Origin: Bacteroidia bacterium
GTDB lineage: Bacteria > Bacteroidota > Bacteroidia > J057
DNA: 64,000 nt
NCBI GenBank assembly: GCA_033391075.1
Contig: JAWPMV010000001.1
Coordinates: 3,534,001 to 3,598,000 of the forward strand
Direction of reading: 5' to 3'
Part shown: piece by piece, positions 1-8,546 of the stretch
Layout: each line of letters opens with the position of its first letter
How positions within the stretch are numbered: the first letter of the stretch is position 1
The notes under the pieces: generated by a model
Told to the model about the DNA's origin: nothing
What the model saw: the letters and a program-made list of their open reading frames with translations, nothing else
Database searches by the model: none
Program-made: the position numbers and the translations under genes

Positions 1-134
1 ATCATGTTCCCTCGTGCTCCGAAATCAGCCGCTTTTTAGGCAAAAAAGCAGGAAAGGTTTTCGTTAAAATCAGATTTTAATTACGCAATTTCAGTATTTA
101 CTTTAAATCGTAATTTATTGAAATACGTAATTAT

Positions 135-587
135 ATGTCTTGCTCTTACCGATTACCGCATTTCCCCATGCTGGTCTCGATCAGCCTTCTGGCATACCTG
201 ATCTTTTCCTGTACCGAATCTGATCCTGCCAGAAGTCTCAATGGTACCTGGCAATACGCTTTTCATGAAAATGTAGAAAATGGCGAGATCGCCTCAGAAC
301 CTGATTACATCGCTCGACCGGTCGTGATCACCTTTGATGACAATGGCAAAAAAGGTGATTTCTTCGGCCAGACAGTAACCAATGCTATTCAGGGAAAATA
401 CAGGATTGAAAGTGATGGAAGTATCTCATTTACAGAGATAACCGGAGGCCAAAGAGGTGAGCCTGATTGGGCCGCAGGATTTTGGGAAGCCCTTAATTCG
501 GCAAGAAACTACACTATGGAGAATGAGCGTTTGGAAATCCTTTATGATGAAGGAAACAAGAAACTCATTTTTGTACCTGAAGAATAA
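135..587 (+). CDS. Small lipoprotein, META/HslJ-like
   Basis: A 150-residue protein with an N-terminal hydrophobic stretch ending in a lipobox-like LIFSC (Cys at about residue 26), so it is probably a lipoprotein of the periplasmic face or outer membrane. The mature part starts with LNGTWQYAF, which resembles the opening strand of lipocalin-like or META/HslJ lipoprotein domains; this family match is tentative. The downstream Met at residue 12 would leave a signal peptide without positive charge, so the first ATG is preferred. It is a single gene closed by a strong terminator. Function unknown. Confidence 0.7.
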   Translation: MSCSYRLPHFPMLVSISLLAYLIFSCTESDPARSLNGTWQYAFHENVENGEIASEPDYIARPVVITFDDNGKKGDFFGQTVTNAIQGKYRIESDGSISFTEITGGQRGEPDWAAGFWEALNSARNYTMENERLEILYDEGNKKLIFVPEE

Positions 588-647
588 TATGCGCAAATGC
601 TTCCTCAGGAAGGAAGCTTGAAATACAGGTATGTTTTGATCAATTGA

Positions 648-682
648 GCTGCGACAGACGAGGGTCTGTCGCAGCCTTTTTT
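648..682 (+). terminator. Intrinsic terminator
   Basis: A perfect 12-bp stem, GCTGCGACAGAC (648-659) with GTCTGTCGCAGC (664-675), closes a 4-base loop and is followed by six T at 677-682. It ends the transcript of the 135-587 lipoprotein gene. Its T tract is also used by the next promoter. Confidence 0.92.
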
Positions 683-711
683 GGGAATCCTCCCCAATTC
701 TTTTACATTTG
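680..711 (+). promoter_or_regulatory. Bacteroidota-type promoter for rnr
   Basis: TTTG at 680-683, a 20-base spacer, then TACATTTG at 704-711 matches the Bacteroidota housekeeping consensus TTTG-N19-21-TAnnTTTG exactly. Transcription would start near 718, giving RNase R a leader of about 190 bases. The -33 element overlaps the T tract of the preceding terminator. Confidence 0.75.
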
Positions 712-757
712 CAGCGATCAGCCTTGTAACCTTTTACTACAAGAATCGATATAAGAA

Positions 758-892
758 GTGAAAATCTTCTATGCCGAAGGAGTTGATGAGGATATTGAAT
801 GTGGAGTCGGCCCTACCCGCCTTTATTGTTCCCACCTTGAATTACGCCCGTGGGCGATTATTAACAGTACAACACAACCATTTACTATTTAA
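758..892 (+). CDS. Possible 44-codon leader ORF ahead of rnr
   Basis: A GTG-initiated frame of 44 codons lies wholly inside the rnr leader and ends 14 bases before the rnr ATG. It starts VKIFYAEGVDED and has three Cys. There is a purine stretch (aagaag) just before the GTG. It could be a leader peptide that couples translation to rnr, a gene remnant, or chance. I recognise no family; comparison with related genomes would be needed to call it a gene. Confidence 0.2.
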   Translation: MKIFYAEGVDEDIECGVGPTRLYCSHLELRPWAIINSTTQPFTI

Positions 893-906
893 CAGAAACA
901 AAAAAC

Positions 907-3108
907 ATGTCACGAAAATCTAAATCTTCCTCAAGAGGAGGAAAGAAAAAAAGAAACAAACACACTACGAAAAAAGGAAAAAACAGAGGAAGCAAAACAG
1001 CACGAAACAAGCTCATGGAAAAAAGAATTTTGAGCTTCCTCAAAGAAAATAAATCACAAGCTTTTTCGAGTAAACAAATTGCCTCTCTGACTGGAATCTG
1101 GTCAGATTTGACCAATAATCAGATTCGATCATACCTGGATGCATTAGCGGATGATGGTCGAGTTCAATATCTGGATAAAGGAAAATATCAATACCTCTTT
1201 AAATCTACACTTATTAGTGGAAAAATAGAGGTAACAAGAAGTGGAGCTGGTTATCTTCTCATGGAGGATGGACCGGATATCTACATTCACCCCAAAAATA
1301 TAGACAAGGCCTTACATGGCGATTTTGTCAAAGTAAAACGCATCAGCAAACGTAGCAAAGACAAAAAGCCTGAAGGAAAAGTAGTGGAGATTCTCCAGCG
1401 AGTTCGAACCGAATTTGTCGGGGTAGTTGAAGAAGGTTTTGGCGGTTCTTACTTTCTGCTTGCGGACGATCCAAGAATCAAACAGGACTTTTACATTGCT
1501 CCGAAAAACCTGAACGGTGCCAAAGATGGAGAGAAAGTACATGCCCGATTTTTGAATTGGGAGAATCGATCTCCTGAGGTAGAGGTCATAAAGGTATTAG
1601 GGGAAGCCGGAGAGCATAATACAGAGATGCATGCCATCCTTTTCCAATACGGATTTGATCCTAGTTTTCCTCCTCAAGTAGAAGCTGAAGCCGAGGCAAT
1701 CAAAGAAGAAATACCTGCGAAAGAATACAAGCAAAGGAGGGACATGCGTAAGGTAACGACCTTTACCATAGATCCGCATGATGCCAAAGACTTTGACGAT
1801 GCTCTTTCTTTTCAGGTCCTGGAAAATGGGAATTATGAAGTTGGGGTTCACATCGCAGATGTATCCTATTACGTCAAACCTGATAGCCCTATAGATAGGG
1901 AGGCTTTTAAAAGAGCCACCTCAGTATATCTGGTAGATCGTACGGTTCCCATGTTACCAGAAAAGCTTTCTAATAAAGTATGTTCTCTTCGCCCACATGA
2001 AGAAAAACTGACCTATTCGGCGGTTTTTGAAATGGATAAAAGTGCCAAAGTGGTCAATTATTGGGTGGGCAGAACCGTAACCTATTCAGATCATCGCTTC
2101 AATTATGATCAAGCTCAAGATGTCATAGAAGGAAAATCAGAAGGTCCTTTTAAAGAGGAGATGGGAATCTTGCACGATCTGGCACAAAAACTACGATCGA
2201 AGCGGATGAAAACTGGAAGTATTGAATTTGAAAGTAATGAAGTAAAATTCGAGCTGGATGAAAATGATCGTCCCATCCGCGTGATCAAGAAGGAGATGAA
2301 AGATTCTAATCATTTGATTGAGGACTTTATGCTGCTGGCAAACAGAACGGTTGCCCGTCATATTTTCCAACTTCAAAAGAATCCTCCCCTACCCTCGGTT
2401 TACCGAATCCATGACCATCCCAATCCAGACAAACTTGCAAGCTTGCAGGAATTTGTGAAAGCCTTTGGGCATCAGGTGGATTTCCAGGGAAGTGAGAACA
2501 CCTCTGACAAATTGAATTCCTTGCTGTCCAAAGTGAAGGGTTCACCCGAACAAAACGTCATAGAAACCATCGCTGTGAGATCTATGGCCAAGGCAATTTA
2601 TTCAATCAATAATGTGGGGCATTTTGGACTCGGTTTTGAGTTTTATTCTCATTTTACCAGTCCGATCCGTCGCTATCCTGATTTGATGTTGCATCGCCTT
2701 ATCACCAACTATCACAATAAGGTATATCGGGAAAATCCCAATGTGATGGAAGAAGCGTGTAAGCATTGTTCGGATCGTGAAAGAACTGCAGCCGAAGCTG
2801 AGAGAGCATCCATAAAATACAAGCAGGTAGAGTTCCTGGAGGATAAAGTGGGTGCTGAGTTTAATGGAATTATCTCAGGGGTAATTGAGTCTGGAATCTT
2901 TGTTCAACTGGAGGAAAATCTTTGTGAAGGTTTCGTTCCAGCCCATAGCATGGATGATGATTATTATGCCTTCGATGAAGCGACCTATTCTATGGTCGGC
3001 AGGGATACGGATACTCGCTTAAGATTGGGAGATCCCGTGCGGGTTGAAATCACCGGAACGGATATGAAAAGGCGTACCATCGATATGGCTTTGGTAGAGC
3101 AACTCTAG
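907..3108 (+). CDS. rnr: Ribonuclease R
   Basis: Processive 3'-5' exoribonuclease of the RNB/RNase II superfamily that degrades structured RNA in the cytoplasm. The 733 residues show a Lys/Arg/Ser-rich N-terminal tail (about 1-40), a winged-helix region, cold-shock RNA-binding domains (about 70-240), the RNB catalytic core and a C-terminal S1 domain (about 650-733). The metal-binding signature DPHDAKDFDDAL sits at 289-300, with the Asp residues expected for catalysis (289, 295, 297, 298). The basic patch is at the N terminus; there is no long basic C-terminal tail as in E. coli RNase R. It stands alone behind its own promoter and a 190-base leader, with a terminator after it. Confidence 0.96.
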   Translation: MSRKSKSSSRGGKKKRNKHTTKKGKNRGSKTARNKLMEKRILSFLKENKSQAFSSKQIASLTGIWSDLTNNQIRSYLDALADDGRVQYLDKGKYQYLFKSTLISGKIEVTRSGAGYLLMEDGPDIYIHPKNIDKALHGDFVKVKRISKRSKDKKPEGKVVEILQRVRTEFVGVVEEGFGGSYFLLADDPRIKQDFYIAPKNLNGAKDGEKVHARFLNWENRSPEVEVIKVLGEAGEHNTEMHAILFQYGFDPSFPPQVEAEAEAIKEEIPAKEYKQRRDMRKVTTFTIDPHDAKDFDDALSFQVLENGNYEVGVHIADVSYYVKPDSPIDREAFKRATSVYLVDRTVPMLPEKLSNKVCSLRPHEEKLTYSAVFEMDKSAKVVNYWVGRTVTYSDHRFNYDQAQDVIEGKSEGPFKEEMGILHDLAQKLRSKRMKTGSIEFESNEVKFELDENDRPIRVIKKEMKDSNHLIEDFMLLANRTVARHIFQLQKNPPLPSVYRIHDHPNPDKLASLQEFVKAFGHQVDFQGSENTSDKLNSLLSKVKGSPEQNVIETIAVRSMAKAIYSINNVGHFGLGFEFYSHFTSPIRRYPDLMLHRLITNYHNKVYRENPNVMEEACKHCSDRERTAAEAERASIKYKQVEFLEDKVGAEFNGIISGVIESGIFVQLEENLCEGFVPAHSMDDDYYAFDEATYSMVGRDTDTRLRLGDPVRVEITGTDMKRRTIDMALVEQL

Positions 3109-3134
3109 CTTTCTCCTACCTATAATCCAAAAAG

Positions 3135-3162
3135 AAAAGCCATCTCGCTACAGATGGCTTTT
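3135..3162. terminator. Bidirectional terminator
   Basis: AAAAGCCATCT (3135-3145) pairs with AGATGGCTTTT (3152-3162) around a 6-base loop. The A and T runs on the two flanks let it work in both directions, for rnr on the plus strand and for the convergent lipoprotein gene on the minus strand. Confidence 0.85.
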
Positions 3163-3183
3163 GTTACACCGCTAAATATAGCC

Positions 3184-4020
3184 TTAGAAAACTGCGGTTC
3201 CATTAATATCTCCGGATTTTATCAGGAAGCGATTCGGCGCAGCATCCTGGCATGCAGCTGTTCTGCCAAGCTCTCTCAAGCTGGCATCATCAAAGTTTCC
3301 GGCATCTACCAGGGCTTGCGCGCTGCTTAGCTGGTCTTCACTCAGAAATATAACATTGTCTGTCTCAGGCAATTCTGATTCCCGTTCCAGTAGGAGGCTT
3401 TCGATATGAAAGACATCTACATCATTTATCAGTCCATCCCGATTTACATCTGCAGCCAGGTATTCTCTGACTTTGGTGAAGAGATTACTTCCTGACATAT
3501 GTTTTTTAATCAGGACCAGATCAAGCAAACTGAGGCCATTGCCTTGTTCTGTGAGGTAACTCATACAGATAGGGGCCGGATCAGATACACCAAAAAGGTA
3601 GTTATAACTGCGATTTCCCTGATTCTGAAAGCTCATAGAGACATTTCCATCAGATTCGATCTGCACATTCGCAATATCTCTCCAGTTTCCATCATAAGCC
3701 TTCACCGAACCTTTGATCAGGTACACTCGATCTGTTTTACCCAGAAATACTCCTTCCTTATCACCTACTTCCGGATGAAGAATTCGGGAATTCTCAGCCA
3801 TCTCTTTTGCTCTCAATTCTTCGATAAGTTCAAGGGGGGCATTGATAAAGACTTCCCAGTTTTCAGGAGTAATTTCATCAGGGAAAGAGCTTATGGGGGA
3901 ATCTTGGGAAAGTGGCACAATTTCTTCAATAGCTTGATCTGCACATGCACTAAGACTAAAAATGAAACCGAGTGCTAAGAGGACCTTGACTAGTTGGGGG
4001 TATTGATTGTGGATTGACAT
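3184..4020 (-). CDS. Dockerin-like EF-hand lipoprotein
   Basis: A lipoprotein of about 278 residues. The start is placed at MSIHNQYPQ (4020), because that gives a normal signal peptide ending in LSAC; the frame stays open for 19 more codons upstream. Near the middle is a type I dockerin-like unit: a first helix with LLDLVLIKKHM and then DVNRDGLINDVD, a perfect 12-residue EF-hand calcium loop (D-x-N-x-D-G-x-I-x3-D), followed by a helix. In Bacteroidota such units occur on surface proteins without cellulosomes, so calcium-dependent folding or docking is plausible but not shown. The rest matches nothing I know. It is a single gene, convergent with rnr. Confidence 0.72.
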   Translation of the reverse strand: MSIHNQYPQLVKVLLALGFIFSLSACADQAIEEIVPLSQDSPISSFPDEITPENWEVFINAPLELIEELRAKEMAENSRILHPEVGDKEGVFLGKTDRVYLIKGSVKAYDGNWRDIANVQIESDGNVSMSFQNQGNRSYNYLFGVSDPAPICMSYLTEQGNGLSLLDLVLIKKHMSGSNLFTKVREYLAADVNRDGLINDVDVFHIESLLLERESELPETDNVIFLSEDQLSSAQALVDAGNFDDASLRELGRTAACQDAAPNRFLIKSGDINGTAVF

Positions 4021-4354
4021 GGTTTTCAAAATAATTAGGGTTGTTTTAAGACATTCTTCTCCCGTACTGCATAGCATTCACAGCATGCAGCCCACATCGG
4101 AATCGAAATGGATGAATGGAAAAAACCTTCGAACTTATAGGACGCAGGTCATTTTTTTATCTAAACAGATCGTAGAAAAATTTTCTGATAGGCAGGCATT
4201 GTGTTTATTGGTTATCTACTATTGTTAGACGGGAAGAGCTAAATTTTCGTTGCAGGATACCCGATTTTTACCCTAAACCAAAAAGCGTGCAATCTCTAAA
4301 GAGAAAGCACGCCAGACTCAGTGATTCAATCTGAGTTTCAAGATAAAAAGTCAA
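4021..4354. other. Intergenic region, 334 bp
   Basis: This AT-rich stretch lies between the dockerin-like lipoprotein gene and the end of the TPR lipoprotein gene. Apart from the terminator at 4279-4312 I see no gene, no RNA and no exact TAnnTTTG element. It presumably holds the promoter of the lipoprotein gene. Confidence 0.5.
4279..4312 (-). terminator. Intrinsic terminator of the DUF4331/TPR operon
   Basis: On the minus strand GCGTGC (4312-4307) and GCACGC (4290-4285) pair, with a second small stem TCTC/GAGA in the loop, and TTTTTGG follows. It lies just after the TPR lipoprotein gene. Confidence 0.72.
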
Positions 4355-5695
4355 TCATCCCTCTATTTCTTCCAACCATATCTCAGGAAGAAAGGGGTTA
4401 CTATCGAGTGCTTTTTTGAGTAGTTGCTTTGCTGCTTTTTCTTCTCCAATTTCCCTTAGAATCAATCCTTTCAAACAAAGGAACTCGGGATCATTGCTTT
4501 GGGTAATTCCGGCTTTTTGGATATGGTTTTGTGCCAACTCCCATTGCCCTTTTTTAAAGTAAATTCCGGCAAGGAGTTTATTTATATCAATGTTTTCAGG
4601 TCTGCTTCGTGCTTCTTCCAGCCCGTAAGAAAGGGCTTTGTCATAGTCTTTAATTTCTTCCAGATACAGGCGGGCAAATTCCATCCCCATATTGTGCCCT
4701 TTCTCCGTATCATCCTCCAACATTATCAGAACTTCTTCCAAAGTTGAAGTTGCTTTTTCTTCCATTCCCAGTTCTGTATAGACTCCGATCAGGGATTCAT
4801 AAAAGGAGAATTCTGGAATAAAGCTGCTGGCCTTTTCCAATAATTCTTTTGCCTCTTCATATTTACCTTCTTTGGCCGCTAAATCTCCTAAAGCTGCAAT
4901 GGCAAAAGGATAATCTGTTCTTTCCTTCAGGATTTGCTCGTATTGCATTCTTGCTTCTTCAATTCTCCCATAGTTTTCATACAGATTCCCCAGGGTCAAC
5001 CTACACCAGGCGCTTTCTTCATAACCGGGATAAGCTGCCTGGATGGCTCTATGCATGGCTTCTATGGATCCTTCCACATCACCGTGAATCTCCCTCAGAT
5101 AGGAAACACGTGCATAAGACCTCAAATCAGGCCTTAGTGAAACCATTTTATCCGAAGTCTCTACCGCCGATTTGTAATCCCCCAATTCTACATAAGCATC
5201 TACCAAAGCCCCATGAATTTGTGCATTGTAGGGATTGAGTTCTCTCGCCTGGGTAGCAACGGCCAGGGCCTGAGGGAATTTATGGAGAGATAAAAGGATA
5301 GCTGATTTTAAAGAAAGGGCGTAAAAACGATCTTCTTTTGGGGGGCTAAAGGAAAGGATGATTTCAATTTGCTCCAGGGCCTTGGGATAGTAATATCCAT
5401 GTTCTCCTCCCACCCGGGCTTCCAACATAAACAGCTGGATGAGTTTCAGGCGAGCATCAATATTCATGTGATCTTTTGCCAATTCATTTTTCAGCCCGGC
5501 ATAAATATTCAGGCTATTCTGCCGCTCTTCAGCAGAACCCAAACCCGCATTCCTTTCCAATAATTCAGGAATATTGTGGGCATCATAGGCCGAAAAGAAT
5601 TGTGTATGCGCTTTCGAATCCATGCAGGAATACAAGAGGGCCAGGGATAGGCTTATTGTCAGTATATAGATGAGGATTTGTTTGAATCGTTTCAT
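4355..5695 (-). CDS. TPR lipoprotein, last gene of the DUF4331 operon
   Basis: About 446 residues from the chosen start MKRFKQIL; an 18-codon upstream extension is rejected because it destroys the signal peptide. The signal ends in LLYSC, so this is a lipoprotein. The remainder is almost entirely tetratricopeptide repeats, for example the unit with NPYNAQIHGALVDAYVELGD and later LGNLYENYGRIEEARMQYEQ, giving a superhelical protein-binding scaffold. The gene begins 64 bases after the first DUF4331 gene and ends in a terminator, so it should be co-transcribed with both DUF4331 genes. A role in binding or assembling the DUF4331 proteins is inferred from this context only. Confidence 0.82.
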   Translation of the reverse strand: MKRFKQILIYILTISLSLALLYSCMDSKAHTQFFSAYDAHNIPELLERNAGLGSAEERQNSLNIYAGLKNELAKDHMNIDARLKLIQLFMLEARVGGEHGYYYPKALEQIEIILSFSPPKEDRFYALSLKSAILLSLHKFPQALAVATQARELNPYNAQIHGALVDAYVELGDYKSAVETSDKMVSLRPDLRSYARVSYLREIHGDVEGSIEAMHRAIQAAYPGYEESAWCRLTLGNLYENYGRIEEARMQYEQILKERTDYPFAIAALGDLAAKEGKYEEAKELLEKASSFIPEFSFYESLIGVYTELGMEEKATSTLEEVLIMLEDDTEKGHNMGMEFARLYLEEIKDYDKALSYGLEEARSRPENIDINKLLAGIYFKKGQWELAQNHIQKAGITQSNDPEFLCLKGLILREIGEEKAAKQLLKKALDSNPFLPEIWLEEIEG

Positions 5696-5759
5696 GATAT
5701 GGTTTTTAAGAAGGATGAAGGGAATGCCGGTACGAGACCGACATTCCATGAAATAATGC

Positions 5760-8519
5760 TTATTGCTTGACTATTTGTTCGACTTTGGACCAGTTTCCGC
5801 TTTGGGTTTTTATCAGATAAATACCTGCAGGGAACTCGGATACATTGATATTCAGAGAAGTCTGCTTGGCTGGATCATAGGTTCGAGACAGCAGAACTTT
5901 GCCTGTGAGATCGATAAGCTGCACACTTCCGGGCAATTCAACGTTTTCAAATGAAAGTTGAAGTTCATTCACAACCGGATTAGGATACAGGCTCAAAGTT
6001 GGACCTTCGAGATTCGTATCGTTCTGATAAGAAGAGTTTCGAGAATCCACAATATGAATGGTGATTTCCAAAGACATCCCTCTATCTCCTCTGGCACTCG
6101 AACGACTATAAGGAGTCGCCTTGATTCTATGCGTTCCCACTCTCAATCGGGCATCGAAATAGTTCCCGTTTCTGTCTCCGCCAAGGGCATAAGGAAAAAC
6201 ATTTTCCGTCCGATTCCCTCTGGAGCTCTCAAACTTTACACTTCCTACTCTTTGCGGATTGGTATTCGCCCTTACATTGAGCCTTCTGCTGGGTAGGCTG
6301 GCCAAATCAATGGTCATTCCATCCGTCAGTGGACCGATGTCCTGGTTATTTCTTGCATTGACCAGGGTAAAGCTATTCACCGCCTGCTGATTGGCAGATT
6401 GAAGAATAGTCAGGCTAATACTCAAGGGTACTCCTGCTGTGCCTCTTGCACTCCTTCTGGAAAATGGAGTTGCAGTAATTTGTATGCTGCCGGGTGTTAG
6501 GGGAATGCCGGTATAATTACCGTTTCTGTCACCAAACAAAGAGTATGGAAAAACATTCTCTACTCGACTCTGCCCCAATGCCTGAAATTTTACACTTCCT
6601 ACGACCTGAGGATTGGCATTGGCTCTTACACTAAAGGTCGATCTTGGCAGTTGGTCTATGTAGAGGGTATCACCATCTTCCAGCATCTGTACATCCTGGT
6701 TATTTCCTGCATTCACCAGGGTAAAACTGGAGATAGCTTGGGTAGGATCAAGTACATCGGGCTGGGTATAATTCACAGCTTCTCCGCTACATTTGCCGGT
6801 TCCAGACCAGGGCAATTGTACATAGGGAAAATGCCTGCGAAAATCCGCATCATTGGCTTCGATTCCGGTTGTATAAGTCAAAACATTCAACAAATCCTGA
6901 GTTACAGGTGAAGCATTGGGGTCGTTGGGATCGAAATCATCGTACCAAAGACCTATTGCAGCCAATACGATTCCACTTACTGCCTGCAGTTCAATGCGGG
7001 TAACGTCATCTTCTAATCTCCGACCATTCGGGAAGCCATCCATATTAGGAATAAATTCCAGGGCAGGAGATGAAGCGAAATTTGGGTCAACCAAACCCGA
7101 AGCAGCCGCAGCTACCAATCCTAAGGAGCTAAAGCCCGGATCATGGCGATCTGTAATAGGCGTCGCCATGTTTAAGCGAAGCATATCTCCCCCATTAGGC
7201 AGGAAGTTATTGATGAAAGGTTTTCCATTGGCTAATGGATTTCCATTTTTTCCGGTAGCCAGCTGATAAGGAGCCAGATTAGGTACACCGGTATGGAAGG
7301 TAGGCCAAAGGTCCACCGAACGAGGCTTGCCCGCATCCGGAAGCAAGAGGGTTCCGAAAATGGCATCATCCAGGGCAGTTCCAGCTACAGCAGCTGAACC
7401 CTTTAATCCAAACAATCCATCATTTCCATTGCCAAAATCAAAAGCTCCTAAAGAGTTTCTTTGGATACGTAGGGGAGAAAAGGCAGGAACAGCTCCTCCA
7501 AAGAGGGCATCATCCATGTACAGGCCTAATTCAGGATTGAAAAAATACTCAAAGTGAGCAGGGTTTTCATTGTAGGGCGTACGAGCATTCCACTCATCTT
7601 TATCGCCGATTGGAATTACTGCTTCATTGGTTAAAGGCATTCCTAATCGAGAAACCTGCACCCAATTTCCGCTATAACTGCTGCTTCCATCTGTATTAAG
7701 GGTTCTGATTTGCTGGCGGCTGGCACTTGCCCATACACCGATCACAAAGTCACCGTCCAGGATATTTTGTGCTTGAGACACATCCTTTCCATCCTTTTGC
7801 AAAAGAGAAATAGGAACCTGAATAGCAATGGTGCTTACATTCAAACAAGCAACTCCATCCTTAGGCCTTCCGTTTTGGCGAGGGGTATCTCCCAAATCGA
7901 AAACTCCTCCTAAATCCACGAAAAAAGGATCATCCGAAGGACCTGCAAAGATTTTCTCTCCGTCAGAAGTGGTATGAATAGCTTGCTGAACCAGGGAAGC
8001 ATAATCATGAGCACCCAAACCTACGGGAGACTCGATAGAACGAGGTCCAATGTTATAAGGCGGAACAACTCCATTGGAAAGAATGCTATGGAAACTAGCT
8101 CCCCCATCTGTACTTCTTTCTACCGTATAGGTTGTCATGAGATTTTCAGCTCCCAAACGGATATTGAAAAAAGTAGTGGGGTCCTGATTGGCCTTGGTAA
8201 AGGTAAAACGATAGATAATATCATCCCCTTGAGTCGACACATCATTGTCAACATGAATTTCATAGCGGATATTTTCACCAAACTGATAATAATTGGGACC
8301 GCCATGAGGCAGTTGGAAAGGAACGTAGTTCGCAATCAGGGTAACCGTATTAGGGTCGTCTGGGCTACGGAATGCATACACATCCGTGTTATCGGCCAAT
8401 GGATCATTGGCGATCAGAGGGGCTTCTCTATGGCTGGAAGCGAAGAGCGAGGACCAGCCGAGTAGGCACAGTAAGATGCCAGCCCCTATAAATTTATAGG
8501 GATTCATATTTTTCATCAT
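5760..8519 (-). CDS. DUF4331 protein with two repeat domains and T9SS tail
   Basis: A secreted 919-residue protein. After a signal peptide (cleavage near LFASS) comes the conserved DUF4331 opening SSHREAPLIANDPLADNTDV and a DUF4331 domain to about residue 590. Two tandem domains of about 110 residues follow; both start SFTLVNA.NNQD and contain the block ENVFPY.L.GDRNGNY. The C terminus has a classical type IX sorting domain (SLYPNPVVNELQLSF ... GIYLIKT), so the protein should be exported to or anchored at the cell surface. It is the middle gene of a minus-strand operon, 27 bases after its shorter paralogue. The function of DUF4331 is not established. Confidence 0.9.
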   Translation of the reverse strand: MMKNMNPYKFIGAGILLCLLGWSSLFASSHREAPLIANDPLADNTDVYAFRSPDDPNTVTLIANYVPFQLPHGGPNYYQFGENIRYEIHVDNDVSTQGDDIIYRFTFTKANQDPTTFFNIRLGAENLMTTYTVERSTDGGASFHSILSNGVVPPYNIGPRSIESPVGLGAHDYASLVQQAIHTTSDGEKIFAGPSDDPFFVDLGGVFDLGDTPRQNGRPKDGVACLNVSTIAIQVPISLLQKDGKDVSQAQNILDGDFVIGVWASASRQQIRTLNTDGSSSYSGNWVQVSRLGMPLTNEAVIPIGDKDEWNARTPYNENPAHFEYFFNPELGLYMDDALFGGAVPAFSPLRIQRNSLGAFDFGNGNDGLFGLKGSAAVAGTALDDAIFGTLLLPDAGKPRSVDLWPTFHTGVPNLAPYQLATGKNGNPLANGKPFINNFLPNGGDMLRLNMATPITDRHDPGFSSLGLVAAAASGLVDPNFASSPALEFIPNMDGFPNGRRLEDDVTRIELQAVSGIVLAAIGLWYDDFDPNDPNASPVTQDLLNVLTYTTGIEANDADFRRHFPYVQLPWSGTGKCSGEAVNYTQPDVLDPTQAISSFTLVNAGNNQDVQMLEDGDTLYIDQLPRSTFSVRANANPQVVGSVKFQALGQSRVENVFPYSLFGDRNGNYTGIPLTPGSIQITATPFSRRSARGTAGVPLSISLTILQSANQQAVNSFTLVNARNNQDIGPLTDGMTIDLASLPSRRLNVRANTNPQRVGSVKFESSRGNRTENVFPYALGGDRNGNYFDARLRVGTHRIKATPYSRSSARGDRGMSLEITIHIVDSRNSSYQNDTNLEGPTLSLYPNPVVNELQLSFENVELPGSVQLIDLTGKVLLSRTYDPAKQTSLNINVSEFPAGIYLIKTQSGNWSKVEQIVKQ

Positions 8520-8546
8520 GTGATTTTAATGTGCTAAGTGAGTCGG

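Noticed and set aside
1-39. Open frame of 12 codons at the left edge ending in TAG at 37-39
   Set aside because: It could be the tail of a gene outside the window, but 12 residues give no evidence, and many frames are open over so short a stretch.
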